Positions 1 to 12,089 of a stretch of DNA of 64,000 nucleotides are shown piece after piece. The stretch is taken from NCBI RefSeq assembly GCF_963583255.1, contig NC_084806.1:18270317-18334316 (forward strand), in the 5' to 3' direction. The translations under genes and the position numbers were made by a program. Position 1 is the stretch's first letter, and each line of letters begins with the position of its first letter. A model generated the notes under the pieces. The model did no database searches. It was not told the DNA's origin and worked only from the letters and a program-made list of their open reading frames with translations. Source of the stretch: Pyrus communis. Lineage: Eukaryota > Streptophyta > Magnoliopsida > Rosales > Rosaceae.

Positions 1-1
1 A

Positions 2-169
2 AGCGCTATCGACACTGAAGGGAAGGTTACCCACGAAGAGTTTGAGGTCAGGGGAGGCCTCTTTGTCGTTGCTGAGAACCTCCTCGTCTTGTTCGAACTC
101 GGACGAGATGGTGAAGTCGTGAAGGAGATGGGAGATGGCGAAGGTGCGAAGGAGAAGAAGGCGGATGGA
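2..169 (-). pseudogene. Fragment of chloroplast RNA-binding protein (RRM) gene, cut by window edge
   Basis: The minus strand is open for 56 codons from 169 to 2. It reads an acidic linker (SSEFEQDEEVL) followed by DLKLFVGNLPFSVDSA, which is the start of an RNA-recognition motif with its RNP2 hexamer (LFVGNL). An acidic linker just before the first RRM is typical of nuclear-encoded chloroplast ribonucleoproteins of the cp29/cp31 type, which bind and stabilise plastid transcripts. No ATG lies in this frame and a TGA at 170-172 closes it upstream. The transit-peptide part is therefore in another frame, in another exon (the CGCAG just upstream could be an acceptor), or decayed. The rest of the RRM is beyond the window. 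The family call is fairly firm; whether the gene is functional cannot be judged. Confidence 0.55.
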
Positions 170-185
170 TCAGCTGCGAGAGGAC

Positions 186-832
186 GGGACTAGGAGTCTG
201 CTCAAAATCGAGGGCTTTTGCTAAGAATGGCTAACGAGGAGTTCAGTCGGGGCGAGTACCCTTCAGTCTCATTAACTCTTGTCCGTATAAATAACAAACA
301 CCAGACTAGACTATCATTTAGTCTAGTCCAGTCGAAGGAATGCTAGTGAAGGCAAACAAACATACACTCATAGAATTATATTCCTATTGGTGGCCACCAC
401 ATACCATTGAGTTGATGCCTGGACAAAATTGTCTTTGAAGATCCGTGCTAAAAAGTTGTCAGGTCTGCCAACTAGTTTGAACGGTCCGTTTGTACTTTTG
501 AGTTTTTCACTTGGCTCTTCTTGTCGGTAGACAATCCAGGATTATGAGTGGTAATTTGACGACAGGATTATGAGTGGTAGTTTGAGCGTCTTTGATTCTC
601 GTAATGACGCTTTATCATCAAAATTCCTTAGGCAGGTTTGCAGCTGCTAGCTCACTGTCTTGACTTTTTTCTTTCTTTAGTGCCTTGCATTTTGATAAAC
701 TCTTGGGTTAACATGGAAGGACATAAATATAATAGCTAATCCAATCATAATCTATTTACGCACATGTGATAACACCAAGGTAGGTATGGACGAAACCAAG
801 ATTTTAATTCACAATAGTACACTAAGCCTTAA
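186..832. other. Non-coding stretch, nothing recognised
   Basis: This is AT-rich sequence with a short local repeat (gacaggattatgagtggtag and a near copy around 538-580). No coding signal, RNA gene or clear transposon end was seen. Confidence 0.4.
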
Positions 833-1155
833 GTGGCATATTTGACCCAACAAAGAAAAGAAAATGAAAAGCTTCAAGTGGCATCACGGAGGATTCTACA
901 AAATGTTGGACAATGGAAGACTACTTTCCTCAAAGTGGCTCATCGCCTAGCTAGATTAGGCCTAACTCTAGCTCACCCAGTCTATTGGTTCGAGGAACCT
1001 CCTGATGTAATTTTTAATCTTTTATTTGAGGATAATATTAACCGTTAAGTTGTTTGGTGCGGGATACTCTTTTTCCTTTTGATCGAGTTGAAATCTCTGC
1101 CAAGGTTTTTATCGAGGCCCGTTTATGCATCGTATCCTCTGTTTGTATGTTTTCT
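833..1155 (+). mobile_element. LINE 3' end fragment (RNase H C-terminus and 3' UTR)
   Basis: The reading frame ends VAHRLARLGL...VYWFEEPPDVI...LFEDN-stop. This is the usual C-terminal tail of the RNase H domain encoded by plant L1-type LINEs. The sequence after the stop looks like a LINE 3' UTR. It is split by the element at 1156-1886 and continues at about 1896-1945 (ttccatattcaatgaatat, then a T-rich run). Everything upstream of the RNase H end is missing, as expected of a 5'-truncated LINE copy. Confidence 0.6.
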
Positions 1156-1886
1156 GAGTATTTATCAAAAGCCAAAAATTAATCCCTAATTTCAAAAATG
1201 TCACTTTTTATAAAATATTTCAAATATACCCAAAATTTCACCTAAATAGACACAAATACCCTCAAATTTAACAATCAAATAAATTAAAGGTTTTTTTAGC
1301 CAAAATGATTTGTGACATTGACATAACTCCTTAATATGGTTCTTAACAATTAATGATAATCAATAGTAGTGTTCTTGAATTTGTCTATCGTGAATCATTT
1401 TAGTCTTTCTTTGAATTTGTCCATCGTGACCATTTTAGTTTTTTCGTGAAAAAATTGTCAATTGCTCTGTTAGTGTGATGATGTGGCACCACGTGGGTCT
1501 CACAAATACAATCATATAACGACATGTGGATTAACTTTAAAAACTATTTTTATATTTAAAACTAAATATGATATTAGTAAGAAAAAATACATTGAAGGCA
1601 TGATTGAAATTCTGCTACTCCCATTTGTGGTAACCACGGCGGCGCTCAATGTCGGTGATGAGAGGGTCAAAGGGGATAGGGTTGTGGTGATGGAGTGTAG
1701 AATCAAAGGTGAAGTTGGATCGGAGCTTGAGACGACAGTAGCTAAAAAGTCTTAATTCATTTAATTGTTAATTTTGAGGGTATTTGTGTCTATTTAAGTG
1801 AAATTTTGGATATATTTGAAAGTTTTTATAAAAAGTGACATTTTTTAAATTAAAGGTTAATTTTCGGGTATATTTGATAAATACTC
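1156..1886. mobile_element. Non-autonomous Mutator-like (MULE) element with long terminal inverted repeats
   Basis: About 130 bp at 1156-1288 is repeated in inverse orientation at about 1755-1886. Both ends read GAGTATTTATCAAA inward, and both carry the blocks GTCACTTTTTATAAAA and AGACACAAATACCCTCAAA. The flanks are a 9-bp near-perfect duplication: atgttttct at 1147-1155 and acgttttct at 1887-1895 (8 of 9 match). A 9-bp target duplication with TIRs longer than 100 bp is the MULE signature. The 470-bp interior has short open frames on both strands but nothing resembling a transposase, so the copy is non-autonomous. It landed in a LINE 3' UTR. Confidence 0.8.
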
Positions 1887-1895
1887 ACGTTTTCT

Positions 1896-3030
1896 TCCAT
1901 ATTCAATGAATATTGTACTTGACTCTTTTTTTTTTTTTTTTTTTTTAAAGAACAAAAAAGCTGAAAGTTTTTTACAATAAAACGACAACAAATTCTTATA
2001 AAAACACAAAAATAATTCTAGAAATTAAGTGCAATAGAAGTAGAAGAATTGATTTTTGGATTATTAAATATTTCCGATCATTAGATTTGATAATCTAAAA
2101 ATTAGGCATAAATAAATATAAATATTGTGAAAATCCTTTCCGTAAAAGTATGCACACGAATTTTGTTTTTATTTTTTTATTTTTTTTAATGCTAATAACT
2201 TTCTCAAAAATCGCTATGAGTAAGATGTGTTATTTTTTATTTTTTTATTTTTTTAGTTGGCAACTGGGCATCAAGCCCAAAGAGAAAAGAAATAATACAT
2301 TCAAATATTACGAGGTTACGACACCCCATCTTTATCTGTAATAAGTAATCGACGATAACAAGGAAGAGCTTATTAAAAAAAGACTAGACCAAACTATATG
2401 AAAAATTCAAACGAGCCAAATCATCAACAATAGAATTCATTTCTTGGTACTATGTCAAATTTGACAAGACCGAATTTGTTGTATAAGAACACGACAATTC
2501 AATACTAAACTTTGTCGTATAGTTTTAGTAATATGTTTTGACAAATGGAAAGGTCTTGGATTATCTGTGCCCCACATTGGTCCATGTAACACGGTTTCTA
2601 TCTTTTCCCATTGTAATGCAGAGGGCATATTACACACACGAGGGGATGTCATCATATCAAAATATATGTTCCATTATCCTAATAACGCGTTATTCTCAAT
2701 TATTTTCATTTGTTGATGTTTTAGTTGAATATTTTTCTAACCACTACATTATAATTATGTTATTTTTGTGATTTTATAATCCCCAGTTGGGGTTTTGATA
2801 ATTTAAATAAATCCAAGTTGGAAAGCATGAACGATGGAACATTCCACTGTAAGCCCATAAATAGTACTTGTATAGTTGATCATATCATGATCTTTTTAAT
2901 TTATACAAGAATTGACGAATATTAAATTAAAATTTAAAACTCTGTTCAGTATGAAAGTATGACTCAAAACACATGTTTCACAAGAATACAAAGGAAATTG
3001 TAAACAAATAATGGAATCCTAATGATGTAA
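1896..3030. other. AT-rich intergenic sequence
   Basis: After the remaining LINE tail and a T-run at about 1926-1946, the stretch is AT-rich. It has homopolymers around 2165-2250 and no recognisable gene. The short open frames inside lack family features. Confidence 0.4.
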
Positions 3031-3392
3031 CACTATGTTTGGATGAGAAAAATAAACTTGGATTTTGAATTAAAGTCAGAATTTATAAATTGACATGCAC
3101 CAATTCTTTTGTTTGGATTCATAAACATAGAAATTTAGAATTTCCACGTGAACAAAAATCTTGGAATTTTGGACCTCCAATTCCCAAGTTTAAATTTCAT
3201 GCAAATAGGTGTCATTTCCCAATTTCTATGATTGAGAGTTTAAAAATAACAAATTCCATATTCAATTCCATTATTTTTTAGGTTAACCAAACAAGAAAAT
3301 TCACAAATTCGAGAAAATAAAATTCCGTCATTTTAATTTCCATCATTTTAAAATTTCTTAGTAATTTTAAATTTCTTCATCCAAACATAATG
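3031..3392. mobile_element. Tourist-like (PIF/Harbinger) MITE, about 360 bp
   Basis: The ends are inverted copies: CACTATGTTTGGATGA at the left, and the right end read inward is CATTATGTTTGGATGA. The 3-bp sequence TAA flanks both sides (3028-3030 and 3393-3395). A TAA target duplication and a size under 500 bp fit the PIF/Harbinger MITE class. The interior is AT-rich and non-coding. Confidence 0.6.
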
Positions 3393-3395
3393 TAA

Positions 3396-3850
3396 GAGCA
3401 TTTCCATCCATGTTTTTTTGACATGGCTAGATCCTTAATCTCACCCAAAACACATTTCTTCCACCTATTTTTGCTTGACAAGGCTCACCAGTCATGGCAC
3501 CAGCCTTGTTAATTCTGAGTCTAAGAGAAAATCTTTGGCGCTGACGCCTCTTCTTCTTGGATTGCGTTAACCGCTCAAGTAAAGCCAAAAGAGGAGGATT
3601 TCTAAAAGGCTCCATTCTAGTGAAATCCGTTTAAGCTCCGCCTTCACCCCCCGCCCTAAAGTGGTAAAGAAGGGTTCATTTTTTTTTCGTTAGGTGCGTG
3701 CACCATACCTTTCCACATGGGAGAATGGTGCGACAAGCCCAAGACAATAGTTGGCTAGGCTTCCAATGGCTACAATGGATACATGCCATGTAGCCACCAT
3801 TACTAAAAAAGAGGCTATCATTGGCGGTGTAAAAATCGACAAGAAACCCC
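3396..3850. other. Non-coding; possible MITE fragment at the left edge
   Basis: The sequence begins with GAGCATTTCCATCCATG. A similar motif occurs inverted near 7530-7552 (ggtggaaatgctctaac), so both may be ends of one MITE family. No partner end or target duplication was found. There is no coding signal. Confidence 0.3.
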
Positions 3851-5546
3851 AATTACTGTCGGATTTTTGGTAACAATCCGACATCAAATCGTGTAATGTG
3901 GAATAGAGGAACCAACACCACTGCTAGCATCATGAAACGGGTATTGACATCGGTTAGTCCCTTTAATCTGCCACCAAGAAGCAAAGTAATATAAAATAAA
4001 AGAGAACAACATCGTCGGTTAAACGTGACATCGAACCTTACGTTGGTTAGAAGAGACATTAAATACTGACATGATGACGGTCCTAACCGACATCAAGTAA
4101 CAATTAAACAATTAAAATATCAAACCTACTATCGTTCCTAACCTTCAGTGATTAAAAATCGATATCTAAAAGGTTCCTAGTTCCTACATCAGCCTTTCTC
4201 TCATTCTCTCTCCTTGATTCTCATCACGTTTCAATCATTTTTTCTCTCTCTATTATTTTTTCCTTTTGTTAACTTTTTCTTCAACTATATCAATTGAATT
4301 GCCCCTTTTTCATCAATTGGATATGATGTGCTCGACGGTGGGGTTGCAGACGCAAGGCAAACTGGCTGCAAGCTTGTGCCAATTTCACTTATGCTTGATT
4401 CCCGTCGAAGATTTTTCATCAGATATAAAGCTATGTCTGGATAACTATATTGTAACTAAATCGATAACACCAAATAAACTTCAGAGAGCCTGATTTGAAA
4501 AATAGCTATAACTGAGTCTTTGATAACACATCCACATAAAAGCCTTTGCAAGTTGTTGCATATTCAGAAAGCCTATGAGGGATTTCTTTAATTAACTTTG
4601 CTTCTTTTTGTAATTTAGTTCTCTCTTGATCGAACTAATTGATCATTCAGTTGTCTCTTCAAATTCTGGACATCCTACTTGTAGTTCTCAGTTAAGACCT
4701 GAAAAATTTTGATAAGTGAAAACAACACATAGAACTTAAGCAATAAATAGAAAAACAAGGGTCAGGGAAACAGAAGAAAAATAGATGAAAATTAGACTGA
4801 TAGGAGCTTCGTCACTTGGTGGGGAGTAATTTATCAGCTATGAAACCGTTGTTCATTTTCAACCATGTGTCTTCATCAACCACATTGCAAAAATCATATG
4901 GAAAAAGGCTAAAATTGGGCTAAAAGCATACGGAATGGGGAGTGCTGAAGATATCCCCTTGAGAGAGAGTGCTGAGGGAAGGACAAGGAGAAGGGGAAGG
5001 GACCAGCGGTGTGAAGAAGAATGGCATGAAGGGAAGAGAGAGATGGGTTTCAAGTAGGGGTTCAAAGTTTCAAAATTCGACGATGTCGGTTAAAACCGAC
5101 ACCACCCTCCATTGACATCACCTTACCCAGTTTCATGTACAAAACTAGTGGGAAAATTCCAGCCCAAATATTGGATACACTATCAGTCAGATGAGATTGA
5201 CCTTAACCTGCCCACTACCAGGAAGTTTGAAAATATTTAAAAACACATGGTGTCGAATGAAAACGCCAAATAAAGTATTTCATGCGATAGTAACTTTATG
5301 TCGGTTGAAAGCGACACAGTTTTCTTTTTATACGACACCACCATTTAAAAAGATTAAAAGCTATGTCGGTTATAAGCGACATTAACAGTTTATGTCGATT
5401 ATAAGCGACATAAACAGTTTATGTCGCTTATACCCGATAGTAATTCTGACACCATGTAAGAAGGGTGTCGGAAATGTCTTATTCACCAGTATTTTATATA
5501 AAACCGACACCAGCCACCGACACAATAAGCCACTTTTGTAGTAGTG
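3850..5546. mobile_element. CACTA (En/Spm) element, right end intact, left end not found
   Basis: The right end read inward on the minus strand starts CACTACTACAAAAGTGG, a CACTA terminus. Many short subterminal repeats of the TGTCGGTTATAAGCGACA type, in both orientations, fill 5080-5530 and 3860-4130. Dense inverted subterminal motifs next to a CACTA end are the transposase-binding zone of this superfamily. No transposase coding was seen between them, so this is a non-autonomous or deleted copy. The left boundary is set at the first subterminal motif and is uncertain. Confidence 0.6.
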
Positions 5547-8500
5547 CACATCTCGAACGTCCATTTCAAATTCTAACTTCAATCCAACGATTCTTACTAT
5601 TTTTCGTGATAATAATTTTTTGAAATCCAAAAAATATAAAAAAATATTTATAAAAACACAGAAAATAGGAAAAAATTAATTAAAAAATTCCAACAGTTAC
5701 TTGTAAATATGTGAGTAGTGTATACGACACCAGTGATAAAATAATCTTCTAAGAGATCATCCCCTAGGTGTGCCTACATCTATTGATATTTGGTGCATGT
5801 TCAACATGTGAACCGCCATATCGTTTTTGGCTTTCATCATCAAGCATACCCACCGCTAAAACAACTTGGAGTTGTGCCTCTCACTGAATGTCTTCATTTT
5901 GTTGCCCGACTCTTTCCAACAACCAGCTAAAGTAAGACATTGAAGATAACACTACTTTTATGAAATTTGAGAATTAACATGAATATAAAGGATAACAGTG
6001 ATTGTTGTGAAGATATAAAGAATGTATTCTGATATTTATGGGCAACTGGGAGATGAGGCTTGTTTGGGTTAGTATTTGAACGTTGGTCTTAAATAAAGGA
6101 AAGCCTAAGAGTGCCTAATTAAAGGAGACTTACCCGAAGCCCAAAAGCAAATTGAAGCCTTCTCAGCCAAAATGCAAGCCATGTGCTTGCCACTGAAGTG
6201 ACAAGTGATGGAGACTAACCTACTACCAACCAAAGAACACTTTTCAGTGGCATTACAAGTAAAAAGCTGATGACTCACTACCCTCCAAGTTCTTTTGGGC
6301 AAGAACAAAGTTACAGCAGTTGGGCTAATTTACCTATAAAAGGAGGAAGAGGCCCCAGAAATAAGGACACTCAACCAATCAAACAAACAAACATACAAAC
6401 TCTGCTCTCAAGCCAAATTTGCATCCAAAAGCTGAAATCAACCCATATTTAGTCCTTTTTAGCCACAAACTATCTTTTGCCCAGTTTAAAAGCTATTCTA
6501 TCTCCCTCAATAGCGTAGTATCGATTCCCTTGTGTAAACTTATTTACCATCCATCCATTTTTAGCGTATAAACCCTTGTTAGTTCGAAGAAAAGCTATGG
6601 CAAGAGGTTCATCCTTGCCAGACAAGGTGAAATCTTGCTCCAAGCTCTTTGTTTGCTTTCTGAATTTGTAGATCTATTACTTAATGCATTCTCCAGTATG
6701 TATTCAAGTCATATCCACCCGTTTTCCTACTTTAAGAGTCTTATTTGCATATGGATCTAGTCAGTTAAATGAATATGTCTTCATTAAAAGCAATCTAGGA
6801 CCAAACAAATGACTTAAGGGAATCTGGACTCCTTTTATTCGAACATACAAGACTATGAACCAAAAGTCCTTGTTTACAAGACAAGAAAAAGAACTTAATG
6901 TGGACTTAACCCATCCATGACAATCCTTTGATAACAAGAAGTCCGAGTAACTTGGGACGCAAGTAATCAACTAAACACACTTCTTCTACATCTACTAAAC
7001 TGAGATAGCAGTGGCACGCCTAGCACTAAGTTAGTTTTGATTGCGAGCCTCTCAAGGCCTACACTTAAGGCCCCACAAATGCACCTTTCAGAACTAACTT
7101 TGCCATCTTTTTGTAGCAAATCAATAAGCAAGAGCCCGACTACATATCCAAAGTGCCAATCCCTTGGGGAGCTGTGCTGAGGTCCAAGGATCCTTCCCCA
7201 GAGAAATCTTCGCCCAAACAAGGCTGAAGATGAGGTTAGCATACGTGGAGCAACAAGAGAAAGGAATCTACTCGAAAAGCTCAACAAAATTTCTGATAGA
7301 TATGGTTGAATATAAGATGACGACACATGACGCATGAGAGCAACCGAAATTTGCTTGAAAATGTAAACAAGATTTTTGATAGTCATGGACATGTGGCATA
7401 TATCATAGTCACCTATTCTAAATTAATCTCATCCGTTCACAATGGGTGGAGAGTGAATAGTAACAATCATGGCAATTTACTATTTAAGTAAATAGTAATT
7501 GCAATAATTCTAGTCCTAGATCAATCCACCAAAATGGGTGGAAATGCTCTAACAAGGATCAAGAGTGGGTTGTTTTGTTATACTACCCTCACGCCCCACA
7601 CTCACCTTACTTAAACCCTACATCAAACTCTTCGTTGACTACATTATTCAAATAAATTTTTGGTGTTTTGTTTTTCTTCAGAGAACTTGCTAGAGTTTAG
7701 GGGAGAAGAGTGTCATAGATTTCTCAGATATGTGAAACATGTTATGAGAAACAGTATGCTCATATTCTCTTTCTTGCTTATTTTATGTTAGAATATTTCT
7801 GGGCAACTGTAGGATCAAAAAAGAAATTTGAATCTCACGATTCATGCCCTGGTGTCTAAAGCTCAACCCAAAATGTCCCCTTTGCATATCAAATAGAGGC
7901 TTTTAACGATTTTCATGCAATGAAAACTATATGCCATGAAATGTATTTATGAAGAAATATATAAGCACATGCATTTTTCTTTAAATTCCGACTATATAGT
8001 AGTTGGAGATGACATCTTAGTTACAAACTTACAGGTAATATAGATGTTGGAGTCAACGCCGAAGTTACAGATGATATTCAATACCGAAGTAACAGGGTTA
8101 CGAATGACGTCGAAGCCTCCAAACATTGATTCATGTTTCATTCGTCAAAATTAACCTCTTTTTTTTTTTATTAACTGTTTTGTGCTTAACCATGGGGGTG
8201 GGAGTATTTTCAAGAGATAAAAAAAACAATCTTAGAATACATATGTTGACAAATAGTTGGGGTGCATTCAGAAAATAAATTTTTTTTTTTTTAAATTCAT
8301 ATACGGCCTAAATAGTAATTGCATATTAAGGTATATAAGTTATTTAATACTAAAATTTTAGGTGGGTTGTATCAACATTACGTGAGGTGCTATGTGCTAG
8401 TAAAAAAAATCGATTAAGAGTTTGTGTTTGATTGAGCGAAAATGGATTTTTTTTTTTTTTTTTGGCTTTTTTGTACTTTTGAATGAAAAATGTTTCTTTC

Positions 8501-9327
8501 TTCACGTGCAACATCCGTGAGGAGAGAAATAAAAAAAAGAGATGTATTATAGTGGAGCCAAGAATTTCAAAATGGATGGGGTGAAAATTACAAAAACTTG
8601 CATATCTAAAACTAATTGCCATAGGCTAAATATAAAAAATCCATGATTATAAAAACCCACAAGTATATATTGTGGAAAAAAGAAATTGCCCAAAGTTGGA
8701 CTTAGGTATAACTTCTTTCTTTGGGATATGTAAGTTTTTCTCGTCCTTTACAATCAATTTCCTTCAGTAGCTTTCATCACATTGCACACGGATCTCACGT
8801 ATGCGTAAATTTGATACATTTAAGGATATTTAATTTTTGTTGTAACCTTATGTTCTACACAAAATTTTATTATACCCTTCAAAATTTATTTTGTCTCACT
8901 TTATCTCCTATTTTCATCGTACTTTACCTCATTTCATCAACAAACTTGAATGAAGCGTTAAGTTCATTGACATAATAAGACTCTTTTGGTCTTTTTCAAC
9001 TCATTTGACATTTGAAACGTGTAAAACTGTAAAAATCATTCTAGCATGAAAAATAAAAAACCAAATTCCCTGCGAAAATTACCCAATTTCACTCCTTGAC
9101 AATGTTTTTTGGTTTAAATTTTCAAGATTGTAATTAAAACTCACAATTTATTTAACCTATCCTTGTATTGAATGCTATAAAAGACCAAAAATCTTGTCAC
9201 GTAATTGAAACTATAACGCTTTCTTCAACCTAGTTAGCAGAATTGAATAAAGAGACGCGAATGATTTTAAATTCAAAAAACAAAAGTTGCATTATGGTCC
9301 CAAACAAGAAGCCTGTCAATTAGAACT
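5547..9327. other. Long gene-free stretch with transposon debris
   Basis: No intact gene was recognised. Around 6240-6700 the sequence resembles the promoter part of an LTR: CTATAAAAGGAGG at about 6335, then a C/A-rich leader and polypyrimidine tracts. No paired LTR was found, so this is a weak call. At about 7400-7552 a short segment ends in ggtggaaatgctctaac, a possible MITE end. The rest, including homopolymer runs at 8155-8170, 8280-8293 and 8445-8463, shows nothing I can name. Confidence 0.35.
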
Positions 9328-10393
9328 TAGGCTTGTTTGCCAAACCGGAACGGAATGGCAAGAAACGGAATTGCATTCTTTTTCAGGCATTCAAGTTGTT
9401 TACTAACATTTTCGGAATTGGATCCCTAAATCTCCCGGAATTGGATCCCCTAGATGGAGGTGGTATTTGGATTCCGGGGAGAAGGCTCTTCCAGGAATCC
9501 AACTTTTATACCCAAACTACCCTCTAGATGGATGGGCTTCGAAGACTGATTTGGTGGAATGGGTTGTTGTTAGCGAAGAACGGATTTGAAACTCGTTTGG
9601 TGCCGCATCTGCCAATTGAACGACACTCTAACACTTGAAATTGGAGCTGCAGTGGTGGTAAATACACTCTTAACACTTGAAATTGGAGCTGCAGTGGTGG
9701 TAAATACACTCTTAACACCTGGAATTGAAGTTGCAGTGGTGGTGGATCCACTGCTATGGTGGTTGTGGGGTATATTCCAGTGGCTGTGTGGTTGGAGAGA
9801 GATGCAGGGAGATGAGAAGTAGATGGAAAAATAAGAGGGGGAAGCTGAAGATAGTTGGGATTATGTGCGGTGCGGACCATGAAAGAAGATAGTTCGGGTA
9901 TGAGACGGCAACAAGACCGCAGTGCAACTCGACAAGGAAAGGCAGGGGGTGAAGGGCAGTGCAAGGAAAGGCAAGGAAAGGCAGGGTGGGCTATGGAGGC
10001 GTAAGGGGGTGGATTTGGTAATTGGCATGTTTGGAAAGGCAGGGGTAGGTGGAGAAGGGAATCTGATTAAGAAATTTAATTTAATTAAGATATAGATGAA
10101 TTTTATTATATAAATTTAATTTAATTAATTAGTATAAAAATAATTTATTTATGTAAGGGCAATTTAGTAATTAAACTAGTTTTAATTCCGATTGAATGAA
10201 TTAGTAAACAACTTATATGGACTCAACATCATTCATACTCCGATTCCAAACAGTTTTAGTACACAACTCCATCAGGAATTTGATTCTGATTCCACCTCAT
10301 TTCAATTCTTCCTCAATCCAATTCCTCCTCAATTTAATTCATCCTCAATCTAATTCATCTCAATCTAATTACGGATTAGCAAATGCACCCTTA
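9328..10393. mobile_element. hAT-like non-autonomous element (probable)
   Basis: The left end TAGGCTTGTTTGCCAAACCG and the right end read inward (TAAGGGTGCATTTGCTAATC) share an imperfect inverted repeat around TTTGCYAAWCCG. The right part is rich in repeated ATTC/CTCAAT motifs. Terminal motifs of this kind are common in plant hAT MITEs. No clean 8-bp target duplication was seen, so the exact ends are provisional. A 42-bp triplication lies inside. Confidence 0.4.
9631..9756 (+). repeat. Tandem repeat, 42 bp x 3
   Basis: Units at 9631-9672 and 9673-9714 are identical (acacttgaaattggagctgc and following). The third, 9715-9756, is diverged. The unit is a multiple of three, so an open frame runs through as a short peptide repeat on both strands. 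This is a by-product of the repeat rather than evidence of a protein. Confidence 0.85.
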
Positions 10394-11123
10394 GAAGGGA
10401 ACTCAATTTAGCGCATGTATGCATGTATGCACACGTGAATCTGTTTAAATTTTCATAATTGAGTATAAAAGGAGATGATGAATAATTTATTAATTATATG
10501 GGTCCAAACCAAATGACACAAGACTTACCTTCAAAGAACAAATCATGATAATGTCTTTGATTCGATTCATGTCGCTTGTGAAGTGCAGGATGGTGGTTAT
10601 AGATAAATTAAAATATCTCTGTGAGTTTTTTTGGAAAACGAACTGCCATGATTTTTAAGAAAGACACTAACAATAGTTTTGTAGTAATAAAAAGCAATCA
10701 GCTAATATCTTTTTTTTTTTTTCAAAGAACAAATGATGATGCATGTGAAACTTAGTGATGGGTCTACATCTACTCAGAATATTTTTTTAATCTTATTTTT
10801 GTACAAATTTTAAAAATAACTCCAACCAAACCAAACTACTCACTCACTACTGCATGCATGGATTCTGAATGGATAGGGAACAACCCAACACGGGACCAAT
10901 GGATGGTCGACTCTTAAATTAATTAATTAATTGTTCTTATGTTTGATATATCTTCTTTTTTGTTGTCCCTTCTTAATTTGCTAAAAGTGCTCTACTCTTT
11001 TTTTTTTGGTCGAAAAAAGTGCTTAACTCTTTTGTACGTGTGTAGTAGTTTCCCGTTTTTAAGCAGAATACAAATTTTATGCATTATTTTGTAATTGTTT
11101 TTAGAAGAATAATATTTGTTAAT
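10394..11123. other. Non-coding intergenic sequence
   Basis: AT-rich sequence with homopolymers (T-run near 10,711-10,722) and short TTAA repeats near 10,917-10,931. No coding, RNA or transposon signal was seen. Confidence 0.4.
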
Positions 11124-11784
11124 TGTCACATCCCCGTCCAGGTCCTTACCACATCCCAGGCTCGACTCCACCATAACACGATATTATCTGTTTTAGGCCC
11201 CGGCCACGCCCTCACGGTTTTGTTTCTGGGAACTCACACGAGAACTTCCCAGTGGGTCACCCATCTTGAGATTGCTTTCGCCCCCAACTCGCTAACTTCA
11301 GAGTTCCGATGGAACCCGAAGCCAGTGAGCTTCCAAAAGGCCTCGTGCTAGGTAGAGATGGGAATATACATACAAGGCTTACATGATCCACTCCCCTGGG
11401 CGATGTGGGATGTTACAATCCACCCCCCTTAGGGGTCCAACGTCCTCGTCGGCACACATCTGGCCAGGGATTGGCTTTGATACCAAATTCTCACATCCCG
11501 GCCCGGAGTCCACCACATCCCGGGCCCACTCCACCACCGTAGCACGATATTGTCCGCTTTGAGCACCGACCACGCCCTCAAGGTTTTGTTACTGGGAACT
11601 CATACGAGAACTTCTCAGTGGGTCACCCATCATGGGAGTGCTCTCGCGCGCTACTTGCTTAACTGTAGAGTTCTGATGGAACCCGAAGCCAATGAGCTCC
11701 CAAAAGGCCTCGTGATAGGTAGAGATGAGAATATACATATAAGACTTACATGATCTACTCCTCTAGGCGATGTGGGATGTTACA
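11124..11784 (-). mobile_element. Complete Cassandra TRIM retrotransposon (5S rRNA-bearing LTRs)
   Basis: Two direct repeats of about 295 bp (11,124-11,417 and 11,489-11,784) flank only 71 bp. Read on the minus strand, each LTR runs from TGTAACATCCCACATCGC to a GATGTGA end. Each carries a block like plant 5S rRNA, including GGATGGGTGACCCA (5S box C region) and an AGTTAGCGAGTT-type box A. The short interior, minus strand, begins with a primer-binding site (TTTGGTATCAAAGCC, complementary to initiator tRNA-Met 3' end with mismatches) and ends with a polypurine tract (AAGGGGGGTGGAT). The flanks ttaat and ttaag are a 4-of-5 target duplication. Cassandra elements are non-autonomous, encode nothing, and carry an internal Pol III promoter. 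Confidence 0.9.
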
Positions 11785-11825
11785 TTAAGTAAACCAACTG
11801 CTGCCATGGCCATGTAATATTTATC

Positions 11826-11885
11826 TTCACTTTGTATGTGAGAGGTATTAAATTCGATTCACATAAATGACGATGATGTATAGTA
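11826..11885 (+). mobile_element. Partial SINE copy
   Basis: Resembles the middle of the SINE at 11,918: cttcactttgtatgtgagag, followed by attcgattc (a box B-like motif). Head and tail are missing. Confidence 0.4.
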
Positions 11886-11917
11886 TTTATGTTGAGTTTA
11901 ATACCTAATTATGATTG

Positions 11918-12089
11918 GCCACTTAGTACTACGGTAAGACTGTGATATTTCTCTTCACTTGTAAGTGAGAAGTTTTAGATCCGATTCTCGCCAAAGGTGA
12001 AATTTGAACCATATTATTGCTCCTATTGTAAGGCTAAAGCTACATCATGCCCTTTAGTGTAAATAATAGCAACCTTTCAAAAGAAGAAA
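11918..12089 (+). mobile_element. tRNA-derived SINE with 13-bp target duplication
   Basis: The body carries cttcacttgtaagtgagaag and a box B-like gatccgattctcgcc, and ends in an A-tail. A perfect 13-bp repeat, CTAATTATGATTG, flanks it at 11,905-11,917 and 12,090-12,102. That is the target-site duplication left by LINE-machinery insertion. Related copies lie at 45,917-46,104 and 57,755-57,880. Confidence 0.8.

Noticed and set aside
6967..7392. 141-codon minus-strand open frame
   Set aside because: No recognisable domain, no clear promoter or splice context, and it lies in likely transposon debris.
9524..9964. 146-codon minus-strand open frame with a repeated peptide
   Set aside because: The peptide repeat is the 42-bp DNA repeat read in frame. 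The same DNA is open on the other strand, which is typical of repeats rather than genes.
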